DNA from: a virus
DNA length: 56,383 nt
Virus record (IMG/VR): IMGVR_UViG_3300031841_002004
Location: 1-56,383 of that record
Reading direction: 5' to 3' (one strand)
Both the position numbers and the translations under genes were made by a program. How positions within the stretch are numbered: the stretch's first letter is position 1; every line of letters starts with the position of its first letter. Under the pieces are notes generated by a model that worked only from the letters and a program-made list of their open reading frames with translations, did not search any database and was not told where the DNA came from. Below, in pieces: positions 9,516 to 18,113 of the stretch.

Positions 9516-10625
9516 CTATGTAGGGCCGCTTACGCCTAGTCCTGGGCCGCAAATCATAGCTCCCTGTTTACCATTTACGAGCTTTGAGGAAGACCCTTCG
9601 AGTGCCCGTGAAGAATCTGTTTTGTTTAAAACATAGTCAGGAATTGGAATGGTTATGGTTCCATCAAAGGTGATTGTGCAGTCGCTGTTTACAGTACCCG
9701 ACAACCCAGAAATGTTGGCTTCATAAGCTGTGTTAGTTCCTTGCGACAACGTGTAGGTTGGGTAGGTGGAATGCGTTGGAACTTCCACGTTTAATGGCGA
9801 GTTCTGATTCATGACAGGCCCAACGCATGACCGAGGCAGATTTGGGCCATTCATAAATATGTTGGTTATGTACTCATTGAAGTACTGATGGATATGGGTG
9901 TGCTGGTTAGTTATTTCGTTGACGATGTTTTGAGTGATTTCCGTGACGAACTTGTTTGTTACATGCGTGTGGTAATGCTCGTCACCCTCGTATGTGTTCT
10001 CAATGTTGGTTTCATTGATGTGGGTGTGATTCTCGTTGTAGGTGTCGCCTTCGTTTGTAATGTTGTAGGTATCACCCTCTTCGGTGAAATTCATAATTGT
10101 GTCGCCTTCGTGAACCGTCAGGTTCTTGTGCGTCACAGGCCCCTCAAACGTAATAGTGTTACCCTCAGTGAAGTTGTACGTTTCACTGTAGTTTGTGGTA
10201 GGGAATGAAAACTGGTCGCCGTGGGTAATGTGAGTTGACATATTGTAGTTTGTAGTCCGTGACCACGATGACATGTCCCATACCGAGTTATCGTTGTATT
10301 GATTCCACACATCGCCTTCGTTGTAAATGTTTTGATATGTACTCAAGTACTCTTGGAAGTTTTGAATAAACTGACGATTGTCGTTAGCATTCCACGCCCG
10401 GTTGTCATCACCGTATATATTCTGATGAACATCACCTCCGCGATAATCACCTGAACTCAGGTTCTTTGAGCCACCAAATGTAATTGGCCCGCCAACCGTC
10501 ATTCCTCCGCTGTGGCTTAAAGGTTGAGCGCAATTTCCAAGGCTTTGCATGAGAGCGCGTATCGTGTTTTGATCAAGCGACCCAGACAAGGCTTTCGCCA
10601 TGTTGGGCATATTTCTTGTATTCAT
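9516..10625 (-). CDS. Fibre/spike protein with HxH metal-binding-like motifs
   Basis: A 369-residue protein whose central part (about residues 75-255) is an Asn/Thr/Glu/His-rich repetitive stretch of alternating polar and hydrophobic residues, as in intertwined trimeric beta-structure of phage fibres and spikes. At least five HxH triplets occur within about 60 residues (HTH, HYH, HTH, HTH, HIH). HxH motifs in T4 gp37 and in membrane-piercing spikes bind iron, so metal-stabilised trimers are likely by analogy. The C-terminus is a small Pro/Ser/Thr beta domain. The gene overlaps the upstream nozzle-like gene by 4 bases (ATGA). Confidence 0.55.
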   Translation of the reverse strand: MNTRNMPNMAKALSGSLDQNTIRALMQSLGNCAQPLSHSGGMTVGGPITFGGSKNLSSGDYRGGDVHQNIYGDDNRAWNANDNRQFIQNFQEYLSTYQNIYNEGDVWNQYNDNSVWDMSSWSRTTNYNMSTHITHGDQFSFPTTNYSETYNFTEGNTITFEGPVTHKNLTVHEGDTIMNFTEEGDTYNITNEGDTYNENHTHINETNIENTYEGDEHYHTHVTNKFVTEITQNIVNEITNQHTHIHQYFNEYITNIFMNGPNLPRSCVGPVMNQNSPLNVEVPTHSTYPTYTLSQGTNTAYEANISGLSGTVNSDCTITFDGTITIPIPDYVLNKTDSSRALEGSSSKLVNGKQGAMICGPGLGVSGPT

Positions 10626-13201
10626 TCAGCGCCTTCTATTGAAACAGAATGGATTGTTGGTGAGTTGTTTGCTGCCGACTGCGTTCCACTAAACGCTACT
10701 GCAATATGCTTATCGCCACCCGATGACTTCTCGTCTACCCTGCCTGAGTATTTCGCACGAGCTGTTCCTGTTGCATCACCTAGAGCGGAGCGAGCCTTCT
10801 TCATGTTTAAGACTGCACCTTCAGTGGATGCTTCAAACCCTGTACCAGGTCGAGTCTGAATAGCGTTTGGCCTGCTTGTGGCAGAGTTGTTGTAGTGCAG
10901 CTTTACATTCAAATTTGAGTCAGCATCTGTCGGAGTGTAGGTAACACTAATAGCCCTACTGCCGTCGTCCGCATTGCTCAACGGCAGATTGCCCGTCTTT
11001 ACGGAGTACGATACATCGGTTCCATTGTCTGTGTAACCTGAAGGTTCATTTAGTCGGCCTGCTTGTCCACCGTAGATATTCGACAGTTTTCCGCCATCCA
11101 TCGTGTTTGTGCCGGATGCTACGACTTCCGAATATTCTTCCTTCCACCAAGCTTTAGTAGCAATGCAGTAACACAACGCCCTCTGCGGATGAGTGTCGGT
11201 TGAATTGCAATAGAAAAACCTAAGTGTTCTTGTGGACGTATCTGTCTTTACGAAGAACTTTTCGGACTTTGTGAAGTCGATTTCCGAGCCTCGCCACAAG
11301 TCGTCAATTGGAACAGACACAGGCTCTTCGCTGCTGCCGTCGAAACCGTATATCCCGGCAGAGTCAGCAATATACGCAACACCATTTAGGATTCCGTAGC
11401 ACCGACTATTAAGCATTCCCCTGTAGCAACCGAGCTGTATTGCTGCATCAATAACTGGTTGAGCAACATAAGTAATTGTGTACAAATGCCGTTGCTGTGC
11501 AGCCACCAGAACTGTTCCTAGTGGTATGAGTCCAATGATTTTATCAGAGTCTGTTATCGACTCTTGCAGCACTAGCCTGTTTGCACCTGGAACCGACTCT
11601 GGCTCATCGACCTCAGAGTACACGAGTGTGTTTGGTTTCTCTCCTGTGGTATCAACAGCCATCCACATTCTATCTTGAAACATTACTGCCACAGAAAAGT
11701 TGCCTGGAGGAATGGCAAACCTGCGAGCGTTAATCTGGCCTGATGGCATATTGATTGGCATCGCACCAAACCCAAGACGCTTCGGGTCTTTCAGACTACC
11801 ATCGTCAATAGTGTCAACGTATGTTCCGTTAAAGGCTGGATCAGTCCGAGCAATCTCAGCAACCTTAAAAAGAACTATTGTTTGGTCGCGAGTTGTTCTC
11901 CAAAGTTGCATACCCGCAACACGGTCATCTAGGTAAGGATGAGAAAAAGACCAAGTAAGTTCACCAGCACCGGGGCCACAATTGACTTCTGCAACCTCAC
12001 TAATTGAACTACATATTGGCCCTCGCTCACTAACGTCCGTGTCATCGATATAGCGAATGTAGCATCGGTACTTCCCAACAAGCGTCCTGCTGAGAACAGC
12101 AGAGGCTGTGGCGGTGGTTCCAAGAATCTCTGCCGTTGGAGGTAAAGAATATTCCCCGTCAGAGTTTAAGCTTATTGTTTGAATAGCTCCATTGCCATCT
12201 GTTGTTGCTGTGGCAATTGCGGCAGTTGTTGTGGTGTCTTCTGGATGTTTGTTGAAAACAACTTGAGGCGTAAAGAAATACCCACTTCCACCATTAACTG
12301 CTGTAACCGAAGTAACTTTATACAATGATTCGACTGCTACAGTTGCATTGCTTCCGCCTCCACCAGTAAGCGTTGCAGTAATCAATCCAGTAGCGCCTGA
12401 GCCAGGAGTATCAAGTGTAATTGATGTGACCTTGCCATCCGCTACCGTAGCAGTGGCCGTCGCGTCAGCTATTCCAGAAAAAGTAACGGTGGGTGCGGTT
12501 GTGTAACCAGAGCCTTGATTTGTAACGAGGACACTTGATACCTTCCCGTCTACACCTACACCTAGAGTTGCGCCACCCCCCTGACCGCCTGTCAATGTTA
12601 TTGTTGGGTTCGATGTAAACCCTCGCCCTCTATTCTTTATATCAATACGACGAACTTCACCATCGCCAATACGCGATTCCAGTTCAGCGTTTTCTGTTGG
12701 GTTCCCGCCACTTACGGTGACTACTGGCCTGTCAACATATCCAGTTCCAGGGTTTTCTATATTTACAGCAACAAGTCGTTGAGAGTTAGAAGTTCCGCTA
12801 ACTACTACAGTTGGCTTAACTACAGGTTTCTGTAGACCAATAGGCTCCATTGTATCAGTGTCGCCATCCCATCGAACTCCTCGGCCCATCCCGTCCACTC
12901 CGTACACATCGTTAAAACGAGAGCGAACAAAGGTCATTGGACGCAATGGGGATGTGTGCGCATATGCAATAGCTCTCGCTTCGCCTGACGAGAAGGTGAT
13001 GATAGGGTCAGATGTATAACCAGTTCCAGCGTTTGTGATCACTATTCTTTCAACATGAGTACCTGCCATGCAGACAACACCGGCAGCACCAGTACCGCCA
13101 CCACCTGTGAATGTGACAGTGGGCGTAGAAGAATACGAATCGCCACCCGTCACCATGCGGATAGCATTTATTGAACCAGTTCTTCGAGATGATATAGGCA
13201 T
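10622..13201 (-). CDS. Tail tubular protein B (nozzle)-like with GSGY-type repeat insertions
   Basis: An 859-residue protein. From about residue 370 onward it has the beta-propeller style of T7 gp12/P22 gp10 nozzle proteins: a Tyr-rich strand block (YRCYIRYIDD), then MWMAVD, GLIPLGTVLVAAQQRHLYTI and WRGSEIDF segments. About eight short repeats of the form G-x-G-Y-x-x-x-P-x-V-x-F-x-G are inserted in the N-terminal 370 residues. Two come before a propeller-like segment (SPLRPMTFV to MEPIGL) and six after it. The start ATG shares a base with the stop of the preceding 110-aa gene (TAATG), which itself looks like a nozzle N-terminus. It probably forms the distal tail tube. The repeats may decorate it for receptor or glycan binding, which is inference. 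Confidence 0.65.
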   Translation of the reverse strand: MPISSRRTGSINAIRMVTGGDSYSSTPTVTFTGGGGTGAAGVVCMAGTHVERIVITNAGTGYTSDPIITFSSGEARAIAYAHTSPLRPMTFVRSRFNDVYGVDGMGRGVRWDGDTDTMEPIGLQKPVVKPTVVVSGTSNSQRLVAVNIENPGTGYVDRPVVTVSGGNPTENAELESRIGDGEVRRIDIKNRGRGFTSNPTITLTGGQGGGATLGVGVDGKVSSVLVTNQGSGYTTAPTVTFSGIADATATATVADGKVTSITLDTPGSGATGLITATLTGGGGSNATVAVESLYKVTSVTAVNGGSGYFFTPQVVFNKHPEDTTTTAAIATATTDGNGAIQTISLNSDGEYSLPPTAEILGTTATASAVLSRTLVGKYRCYIRYIDDTDVSERGPICSSISEVAEVNCGPGAGELTWSFSHPYLDDRVAGMQLWRTTRDQTIVLFKVAEIARTDPAFNGTYVDTIDDGSLKDPKRLGFGAMPINMPSGQINARRFAIPPGNFSVAVMFQDRMWMAVDTTGEKPNTLVYSEVDEPESVPGANRLVLQESITDSDKIIGLIPLGTVLVAAQQRHLYTITYVAQPVIDAAIQLGCYRGMLNSRCYGILNGVAYIADSAGIYGFDGSSEEPVSVPIDDLWRGSEIDFTKSEKFFVKTDTSTRTLRFFYCNSTDTHPQRALCYCIATKAWWKEEYSEVVASGTNTMDGGKLSNIYGGQAGRLNEPSGYTDNGTDVSYSVKTGNLPLSNADDGSRAISVTYTPTDADSNLNVKLHYNNSATSRPNAIQTRPGTGFEASTEGAVLNMKKARSALGDATGTARAKYSGRVDEKSSGGDKHIAVAFSGTQSAANNSPTIHSVSIEGAE

Positions 13202-13533
13202 TAGATTACAAATCTATTAAGGTTTTCATCGCAGAGGTTGTCACCGTTTTCTGTAACTAGCATTGTGTTAACTTCGAGAGTGCAATAAATGTTTCCATCA
13301 GCATCTTGGTACAACAAATTTTCATTTATGCCGTCCTGAAAACGAAACATTTTGATGATTGTGGCGGACGAAGTGTCGCTACTTTCAAACGTCTTTGCTG
13401 TAAGGCCATTGCGAGTAATGAGTTGGCCGGGATTAATGCAAATCAAGTTGACCTGTTCAGTGGCAGCTCCAGGTGGCAATGCGTAAGGCGATGCGTTTGT
13501 GACAAGACCAGGCCATTTGTCTATTACAAGCAT
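13201..13533 (-). CDS. Nozzle N-terminal-like small protein
   Basis: A 110-residue protein containing the pattern typical of the first 60 residues of tail tubular protein B: GLVTNASPYALPPGAATE, then QVNL, a Pro-Gly-Gln-Leu turn and RNGL. In T7-like phages this leads straight into the propeller in one polypeptide. Here the reading frame stops and the remainder follows in a coupled second ORF through a TAATG junction. It may be a natural split of the nozzle gene, a programmed frameshift site, or a separate small chaperone-like subunit. Confidence 0.55.
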   Translation of the reverse strand: MLVIDKWPGLVTNASPYALPPGAATEQVNLICINPGQLITRNGLTAKTFESSDTSSATIIKMFRFQDGINENLLYQDADGNIYCTLEVNTMLVTENGDNLCDENLNRFVI

Positions 13534-13536
13534 GGA

Positions 13537-14673
13537 TTACCCCTCGACAAAATTGTCTTCTTTAAGTGGTGACCGCCAACCATAGGTGTCCCAGACAACT
13601 CGGGTAGCACCCGACATTGGTGCAAGCTGGTCTGACTCCAAAGCAAGACGCAAGTCTCTCTGGTACATAGCAAACGCACCTTCTGCATCTTGGTTTCTTG
13701 TGCGAGAAAGCCAGTACTCTGCTGCGGACAAAATGCAATTAGTCATATGAGGAGGTGCATCAACTGGGTCAGTCACTAAGTACTTCACACCTGAGTAAGT
13801 GCTTAAACTGTCTACTGTCGCAATCGATGTTGCGGACGAGTACGAAGCAATCTCTGACTCCGCCTCAAACGGAGTGATTGAGCCTAGCGTGTCTGGGAGG
13901 TCTGCTGCTGTTCCAATCCGCAGAATAGACCCAACCATATTAGAACTAAACGCAGTCGTGCTACCTGTGACTGCCGTACCACTTGTTGAGATTGTTCCAG
14001 CCCGTGAGTTTGTTTCATGTCCTGAGATTCTTAACTGCCTAGGCGTTCTTCGATAGGTGAAGTCAAGAGTTTCTGCCACAGTAGGGTAGCCTAGAATTTT
14101 TAATACAAACCCCGTGAGACTGTCTGGGTCTTTAACAATAGTCCAGTAGTGAGGACTTCCTTCAACTACCTGTGACCGCTCCATCTTCATGGCCTGATCA
14201 GGAGTGACGTAACAGAAGCTCGTCCATGTGTTCTCGTCAATTGGAGAATCTACATTCCTAAAGTCAGACGGCAAAGGATATTCGGAGCGGTACAGGGTTG
14301 CTGTTTCAGCGGATGAGATGTTGTTAGCAAACGTGATTGTTGGGTCTAACACTAATGCAGAGTCACTTGAGCGAGTCTTGATATTTGCTACCACGTTTCC
14401 AATGCGAACCTTGTAGTACTTCGCATTAGCAGGAAAGGCATCGCCGGTTTGTTTTGTTAAAGTCTCAGTAGACTTATCAAACGTCACTGTGCCTGTCCAA
14501 GTCGGCTCAAGGTTTACTCTTCCGTGCGTAACATAGAACTCCCAATCACGAAGGTAAGCAACTTCGTTATAAGCTCGCTGCACAGCAGAGCGAATGTCCT
14601 TTTGCTCTGCATCCTGTGATCCGCCAAAACTTGACGTAATTAAATGTTCAATTGCATCGTAGTATGTAAGCAT
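13537..14673 (-). CDS. Tail tubular protein A (adaptor/gatekeeper)-like
   Basis: A 378-residue protein with the hallmarks of T7 gp11-like tail tube A proteins. The N-terminal helical part (AIEHLITSSFGG, then VQRAYNEVAYLRDWEFY) is followed by a beta-rich half. The central segment YPLPSDFRNVDSP, the WTIVKDP turn and the FTYRRTPRQL strand are typical of the family. It would form the ring that joins the portal to the nozzle. About 60 residues of Ser/Thr-rich sequence near 220-290 may be an insertion. The order after the sulfotransferase and before the nozzle genes supports the call. Confidence 0.75.
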   Translation of the reverse strand: MLTYYDAIEHLITSSFGGSQDAEQKDIRSAVQRAYNEVAYLRDWEFYVTHGRVNLEPTWTGTVTFDKSTETLTKQTGDAFPANAKYYKVRIGNVVANIKTRSSDSALVLDPTITFANNISSAETATLYRSEYPLPSDFRNVDSPIDENTWTSFCYVTPDQAMKMERSQVVEGSPHYWTIVKDPDSLTGFVLKILGYPTVAETLDFTYRRTPRQLRISGHETNSRAGTISTSGTAVTGSTTAFSSNMVGSILRIGTAADLPDTLGSITPFEAESEIASYSSATSIATVDSLSTYSGVKYLVTDPVDAPPHMTNCILSAAEYWLSRTRNQDAEGAFAMYQRDLRLALESDQLAPMSGATRVVWDTYGWRSPLKEDNFVEG

Positions 14674-14676
14674 GCT

Positions 14677-15249
14677 TTACTCTTGTATGGATTCCCAAAG
14701 TGCTACATCGTCTGCGTAAAAATCCCTAACCAAATCTTTTTGTTTGGGAGTTAGCACTGGCTTTTCGTGCCTTGTTGTATTAATGGTCTTTAAAGGGACT
14801 TTAAGTCCCAGAAAATCAGCACACTCTTGCAGTTGATTCATGCGGAAATACGTTATGTCTCCTGAAAACCTAGACTGTTTTTTAAAGTGAATGTTCGCTG
14901 CTATCGTGCCTCTTATGCCTTCTAACTCACTTGTCTCATTAACTAGGTCATTAAGTACAGGTTCAATACCAAACCTGTTTGTTAGGTTCATGAAACCGGC
15001 TGCACTACAAAACCTGTCTACTGGCTCTCTTACTATTTGGGCAACTTGATGTTTGTATGGAGTAGCCCGTGTTGGCACATGACGGTGATGCTGTTGGTCT
15101 TCGGCTCTTCTTCCATTAGCCCATTGCGTTTTATTTTCCAGAATGTAGAGAGTCTCTGGGTAATACTGCCTAATAATAGCCCAGCAAAAAGTTGACGTTG
15201 CACACTTCGCGTTAAAGGCAAGCAGCTTGTCTCCGCAAATAAAATACAT
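14677..15249 (-). CDS. Sulfotransferase-family protein
   Basis: A 190-residue protein that fits the PAPS-dependent sulfotransferase fold. An N-terminal strand-loop FNAKCATSTF (residues 12-21) stands for the 5'-phosphosulfate-binding loop. VREPVDRFCSA (73-83) matches the 3'-phosphate-binding motif, with Arg74 and Ser82 at the conserved places. The C-terminal DFYADDVALWESI resembles the closing helix of family-2 enzymes. Such enzymes transfer sulfate to glycans or other acceptors. It lies between the Fn3 fibre and the tail tube gene within the virion operon, so it may modify a host surface glycan or a virion protein (inference). It is short for the family (usually 220-300 residues), and a bacterial-type acceptor domain is not evident. 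Confidence 0.6.
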   Translation of the reverse strand: MYFICGDKLLAFNAKCATSTFCWAIIRQYYPETLYILENKTQWANGRRAEDQQHHRHVPTRATPYKHQVAQIVREPVDRFCSAAGFMNLTNRFGIEPVLNDLVNETSELEGIRGTIAANIHFKKQSRFSGDITYFRMNQLQECADFLGLKVPLKTINTTRHEKPVLTPKQKDLVRDFYADDVALWESIQE

Positions 15250-15251
15250 TT

Positions 15252-18113
15252 CTAAGACCCGTAAATCGTGTAGTTCGATGCAAGGCTAGTGTTATCTGAT
15301 CCAGTGCCTGGATTTTGTCCGACGTATATGTCACCTCCTCCAGTGCCAGAAGAGAGGTCTGTATACAATTGATTCAATGCGGTTGCATCAAGGTCTTGGT
15401 TGTATAAGTCAAGACCACCACCGTACACATAAACTTGAGGTGTCCATGTTGGGCTGTAGTACGCTCCGCCACCTGTGCTGAAATCAACATTTACTGCACG
15501 TATCTCAGTGATAGAGCTTGCCATTGAACGAGAGCCAATTGGAGCGCCCATGCCTTTACTGCCGGACAAGGTAGCCCCAGAAGCACCGAGGTTGCATGTC
15601 GTGAGACTAGTGAGTCCTGATATGTCCACTGCATCGACGTTATTGGTAGAGTCTGTACCAATATCAATTCCAATTATATTTCCTGTTATTGTGCCTCCTG
15701 AATTGCATGGAGAAACAGTGACAGTTTTTGCAGCCGAAGAAGACAAACCAGACATCTCAACATATGTGTTGCCGCCTGATAGGTAATATGTTGGATACAT
15801 GGTTGTGTGATCATTTCCTATAACATCTGTTTTGCCAGGAGATGAAACCTTGAAGTATCCACTGGATGTATTCGCAGATACTCTAAACGTGGTTTGCGAT
15901 GCAGGGAGGTAGAACCTTGCAATCTTGTCGTTATTAACATCAATCTTCCCAGTTCCAGAACTTGTGCCGTGCGCGGCTGTTGGCACAGAGAATGAAGTGC
16001 CGTCTGGATAGCGAGCAGTGTCAGTTACACGAAGGTCGTCTAGGCCAAAGTTGTAGAGACCTGAGCTGCTTCGTCCTATCACCACGCTGCTGGGCGCGGA
16101 AAGTGTTCCAGTGCTAGAGGCGACTTGAGTGCCACCCTTGTATAATCGCATTGTGCCGTTTTGGTAGACTATGGCATAATGTTCCCAAGTGTTTAATGCG
16201 GCAGTACCAAAACTTCCTATTGCAGACCCATCGTCATCGTCGTATAGAATGAAATTGTTTGAAGTGGTATGCCGGAAAATAAAATCTCCAAACTTCATTG
16301 CTTGGCGTTGCGTAGTAAAACTGTAATCAGTAATTCGCTTAAACCAAAATTCTACAGTCCAGTTAGTGGAATTAAATGTGCCTGTAGAGTAGGTCACTGT
16401 GCCTTGGAAGTATCTGAAACCGTTTGAGAACTTGCCGTCAGTAGACACAGCACTTGATGGTGAGCCTGAAGTGCCTGACTCTGTTCCAGAGACCTGCTGC
16501 CCATCAGCATGCGTGACGCTGTTGGCAGAAGTCTCAAAAGGAACAAGTAGCCTTACTGCGCCCCATAAGGAGTCAGGGTTGCTAACCACAGCCGCAGCAG
16601 GTGTGGCTGTCGCTGTACTGCTGTATGTGCCATCTCCCTCTGCGTTAATCGCGGCCACTTGAAAACTATATTGTGTGCCATTGGTCAGGCTTGTCTTTGT
16701 GTACGTGGCACTGGTTGAACCTGTGCTAATGTAGGCTGCATTACCGGGGAACCCAGACGTTGCACCCCACTTGACCTTGTAGCCTGTGATAGCTGACCCA
16801 CCTGTATTGGTTGGTGCAGTCCAAGTCAGAACAGACTGCGTGTCGCCGTTTGTTGCAGCGAGGCTAGTCGGTGCAGCAGGAGTTGTTGCAGGAGTAGCAT
16901 TCACCGAGGATGTCTGCGAGCCAGTGCCTACTGCATTGACGGCTGCAACTTTGAAGTAATACTGTGTTCCGTTAGTCAAGCTTGTAACGGTATGCGACGT
17001 ACCGGATGGCGTTGCAACTTCACTGAAGCTAGCGTCATCTGTTGACTGATAAACCTTATAACCAGTCACTGCGGTTCCACCATTACTTGCAGGGGCTGAC
17101 CACGACAGTGCCACCTGAGCATTGCCATGCGTTGCTGACAAGCTTTGCGGAACTCCAGGGTTTGTTGCAGGAACTGCGCTTACGGATGACGTTTGAGTTC
17201 CTGTACCAACAGCATTAACCGCCGCAACCTTAAAGTAGTAAGTTGTCCCGTTTGTCAGGCCTGTCACGGTATGCGATGTACCTGACGGGGTCGCAACCTC
17301 AGAGAAGCTCGCATCGTCTGTACTCTGGTAAACCTTATACCCCGTAACTGCTGTGCCACCATTGCTGGACGGCGCAGACCAACTGAGGGCTACTTGTGTA
17401 TTTCCTCTCGTTCCAGAGAGGCTTTGCGGTACACCTGGAGTTGTGGCTGGAACAGCATTTACTGAAGATGTTTGTGTACCAGTACCCACTGAATTAACGG
17501 CTGCAACTTTGAAATAATAAGTCGTGCCGTTAGTCAGTCCCGTGATGGTGTGCGATGTGCCAGATGGCGTTGCTACTTCGCTGAAGCTTGCATCATCTGT
17601 ACTCTGATAAACCTTGTACCCCGTGATAGTTGCTCCACCATCACTAGATGGAGCCGACCAAGATAAAGCAACCTGCGTGTTTCCTCTGGTAGCAGATAAA
17701 CTTTGAGGAACGCTTGGGGCGGTAGCGGATGCTGATGGCGATGCGGACACAGATGAAGTCTGCGTTCCCGTACCTACAGAGTTTACTGCCGCAACTTTGA
17801 AGTAATATGTTGTTCCGTTTGTTAAACCAGTGATTGTTTGTGATGTTCCTGATGGAGTAGCAACCTCAGAGAAACTTGCATCGTCCGTGCTTTGATATAC
17901 CTTGTATCCAGTAACTGTTGCACCGCCATCGCTCGCGGGGGCTGACCAGCTAAGGGCTACCTGAGTATCACCAGCACTTGCACTTAAAGACTGCGGAGCG
18001 GAGGGAGTGGTTGTTGCTGAGTATACCTCTGTTGTGCCAATACACAGCTTTGCAACGTCTGTCGTACCCAACTTGAAATCTGCTGGGTCTGTCGTACCAA
18101 GTTTAATACTCAA
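15252..18113 (-). CDS. Tail fibre/adhesin with five Fn3 domains and a LamG-like domain
   Basis: A 953-residue modular fibre. Residues 1-31 hold a three-fold KLGTTD-like repeat seen at the N-terminus of other phage adhesins. Five fibronectin type III domains follow (about 38-127, 132-221, 225-314, 319-408, 412-505), the first four nearly identical (GYKVYQSTDDASFSEV). Residues about 513-720 form a LamG/concanavalin-like jelly roll (WTVEFWFKR, WEHYAIVYQNG, LDDLRVTDTARY). The last 230 residues are a Gly/Ser/Thr-rich beta region. No ATG is available, so the start is TTG overlapping the stop of the preceding gene (TTGA), which implies translational coupling. It probably binds carbohydrate on the host. 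Confidence 0.8.
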   Translation of the reverse strand: MSIKLGTTDPADFKLGTTDVAKLCIGTTEVYSATTTPSAPQSLSASAGDTQVALSWSAPASDGGATVTGYKVYQSTDDASFSEVATPSGTSQTITGLTNGTTYYFKVAAVNSVGTGTQTSSVSASPSASATAPSVPQSLSATRGNTQVALSWSAPSSDGGATITGYKVYQSTDDASFSEVATPSGTSHTITGLTNGTTYYFKVAAVNSVGTGTQTSSVNAVPATTPGVPQSLSGTRGNTQVALSWSAPSSNGGTAVTGYKVYQSTDDASFSEVATPSGTSHTVTGLTNGTTYYFKVAAVNAVGTGTQTSSVSAVPATNPGVPQSLSATHGNAQVALSWSAPASNGGTAVTGYKVYQSTDDASFSEVATPSGTSHTVTSLTNGTQYYFKVAAVNAVGTGSQTSSVNATPATTPAAPTSLAATNGDTQSVLTWTAPTNTGGSAITGYKVKWGATSGFPGNAAYISTGSTSATYTKTSLTNGTQYSFQVAAINAEGDGTYSSTATATPAAAVVSNPDSLWGAVRLLVPFETSANSVTHADGQQVSGTESGTSGSPSSAVSTDGKFSNGFRYFQGTVTYSTGTFNSTNWTVEFWFKRITDYSFTTQRQAMKFGDFIFRHTTSNNFILYDDDDGSAIGSFGTAALNTWEHYAIVYQNGTMRLYKGGTQVASSTGTLSAPSSVVIGRSSSGLYNFGLDDLRVTDTARYPDGTSFSVPTAAHGTSSGTGKIDVNNDKIARFYLPASQTTFRVSANTSSGYFKVSSPGKTDVIGNDHTTMYPTYYLSGGNTYVEMSGLSSSAAKTVTVSPCNSGGTITGNIIGIDIGTDSTNNVDAVDISGLTSLTTCNLGASGATLSGSKGMGAPIGSRSMASSITEIRAVNVDFSTGGGAYYSPTWTPQVYVYGGGLDLYNQDLDATALNQLYTDLSSGTGGGDIYVGQNPGTGSDNTSLASNYTIYGS
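16599..18002 (-). repeat. Tandem Fn3-domain repeats (five units)
   Basis: Five tandem units of about 273-282 bases encode the fibronectin type III domains of the fibre. The first four proteins are almost identical over more than 85 residues, but the DNA copies differ at many third codon positions. The GYKVYQSTDD stretch, for example, is spelled with different Tyr, Ser, Val and Thr codons in each copy. The fifth unit is diverged at the protein level as well. Confidence 0.8.
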
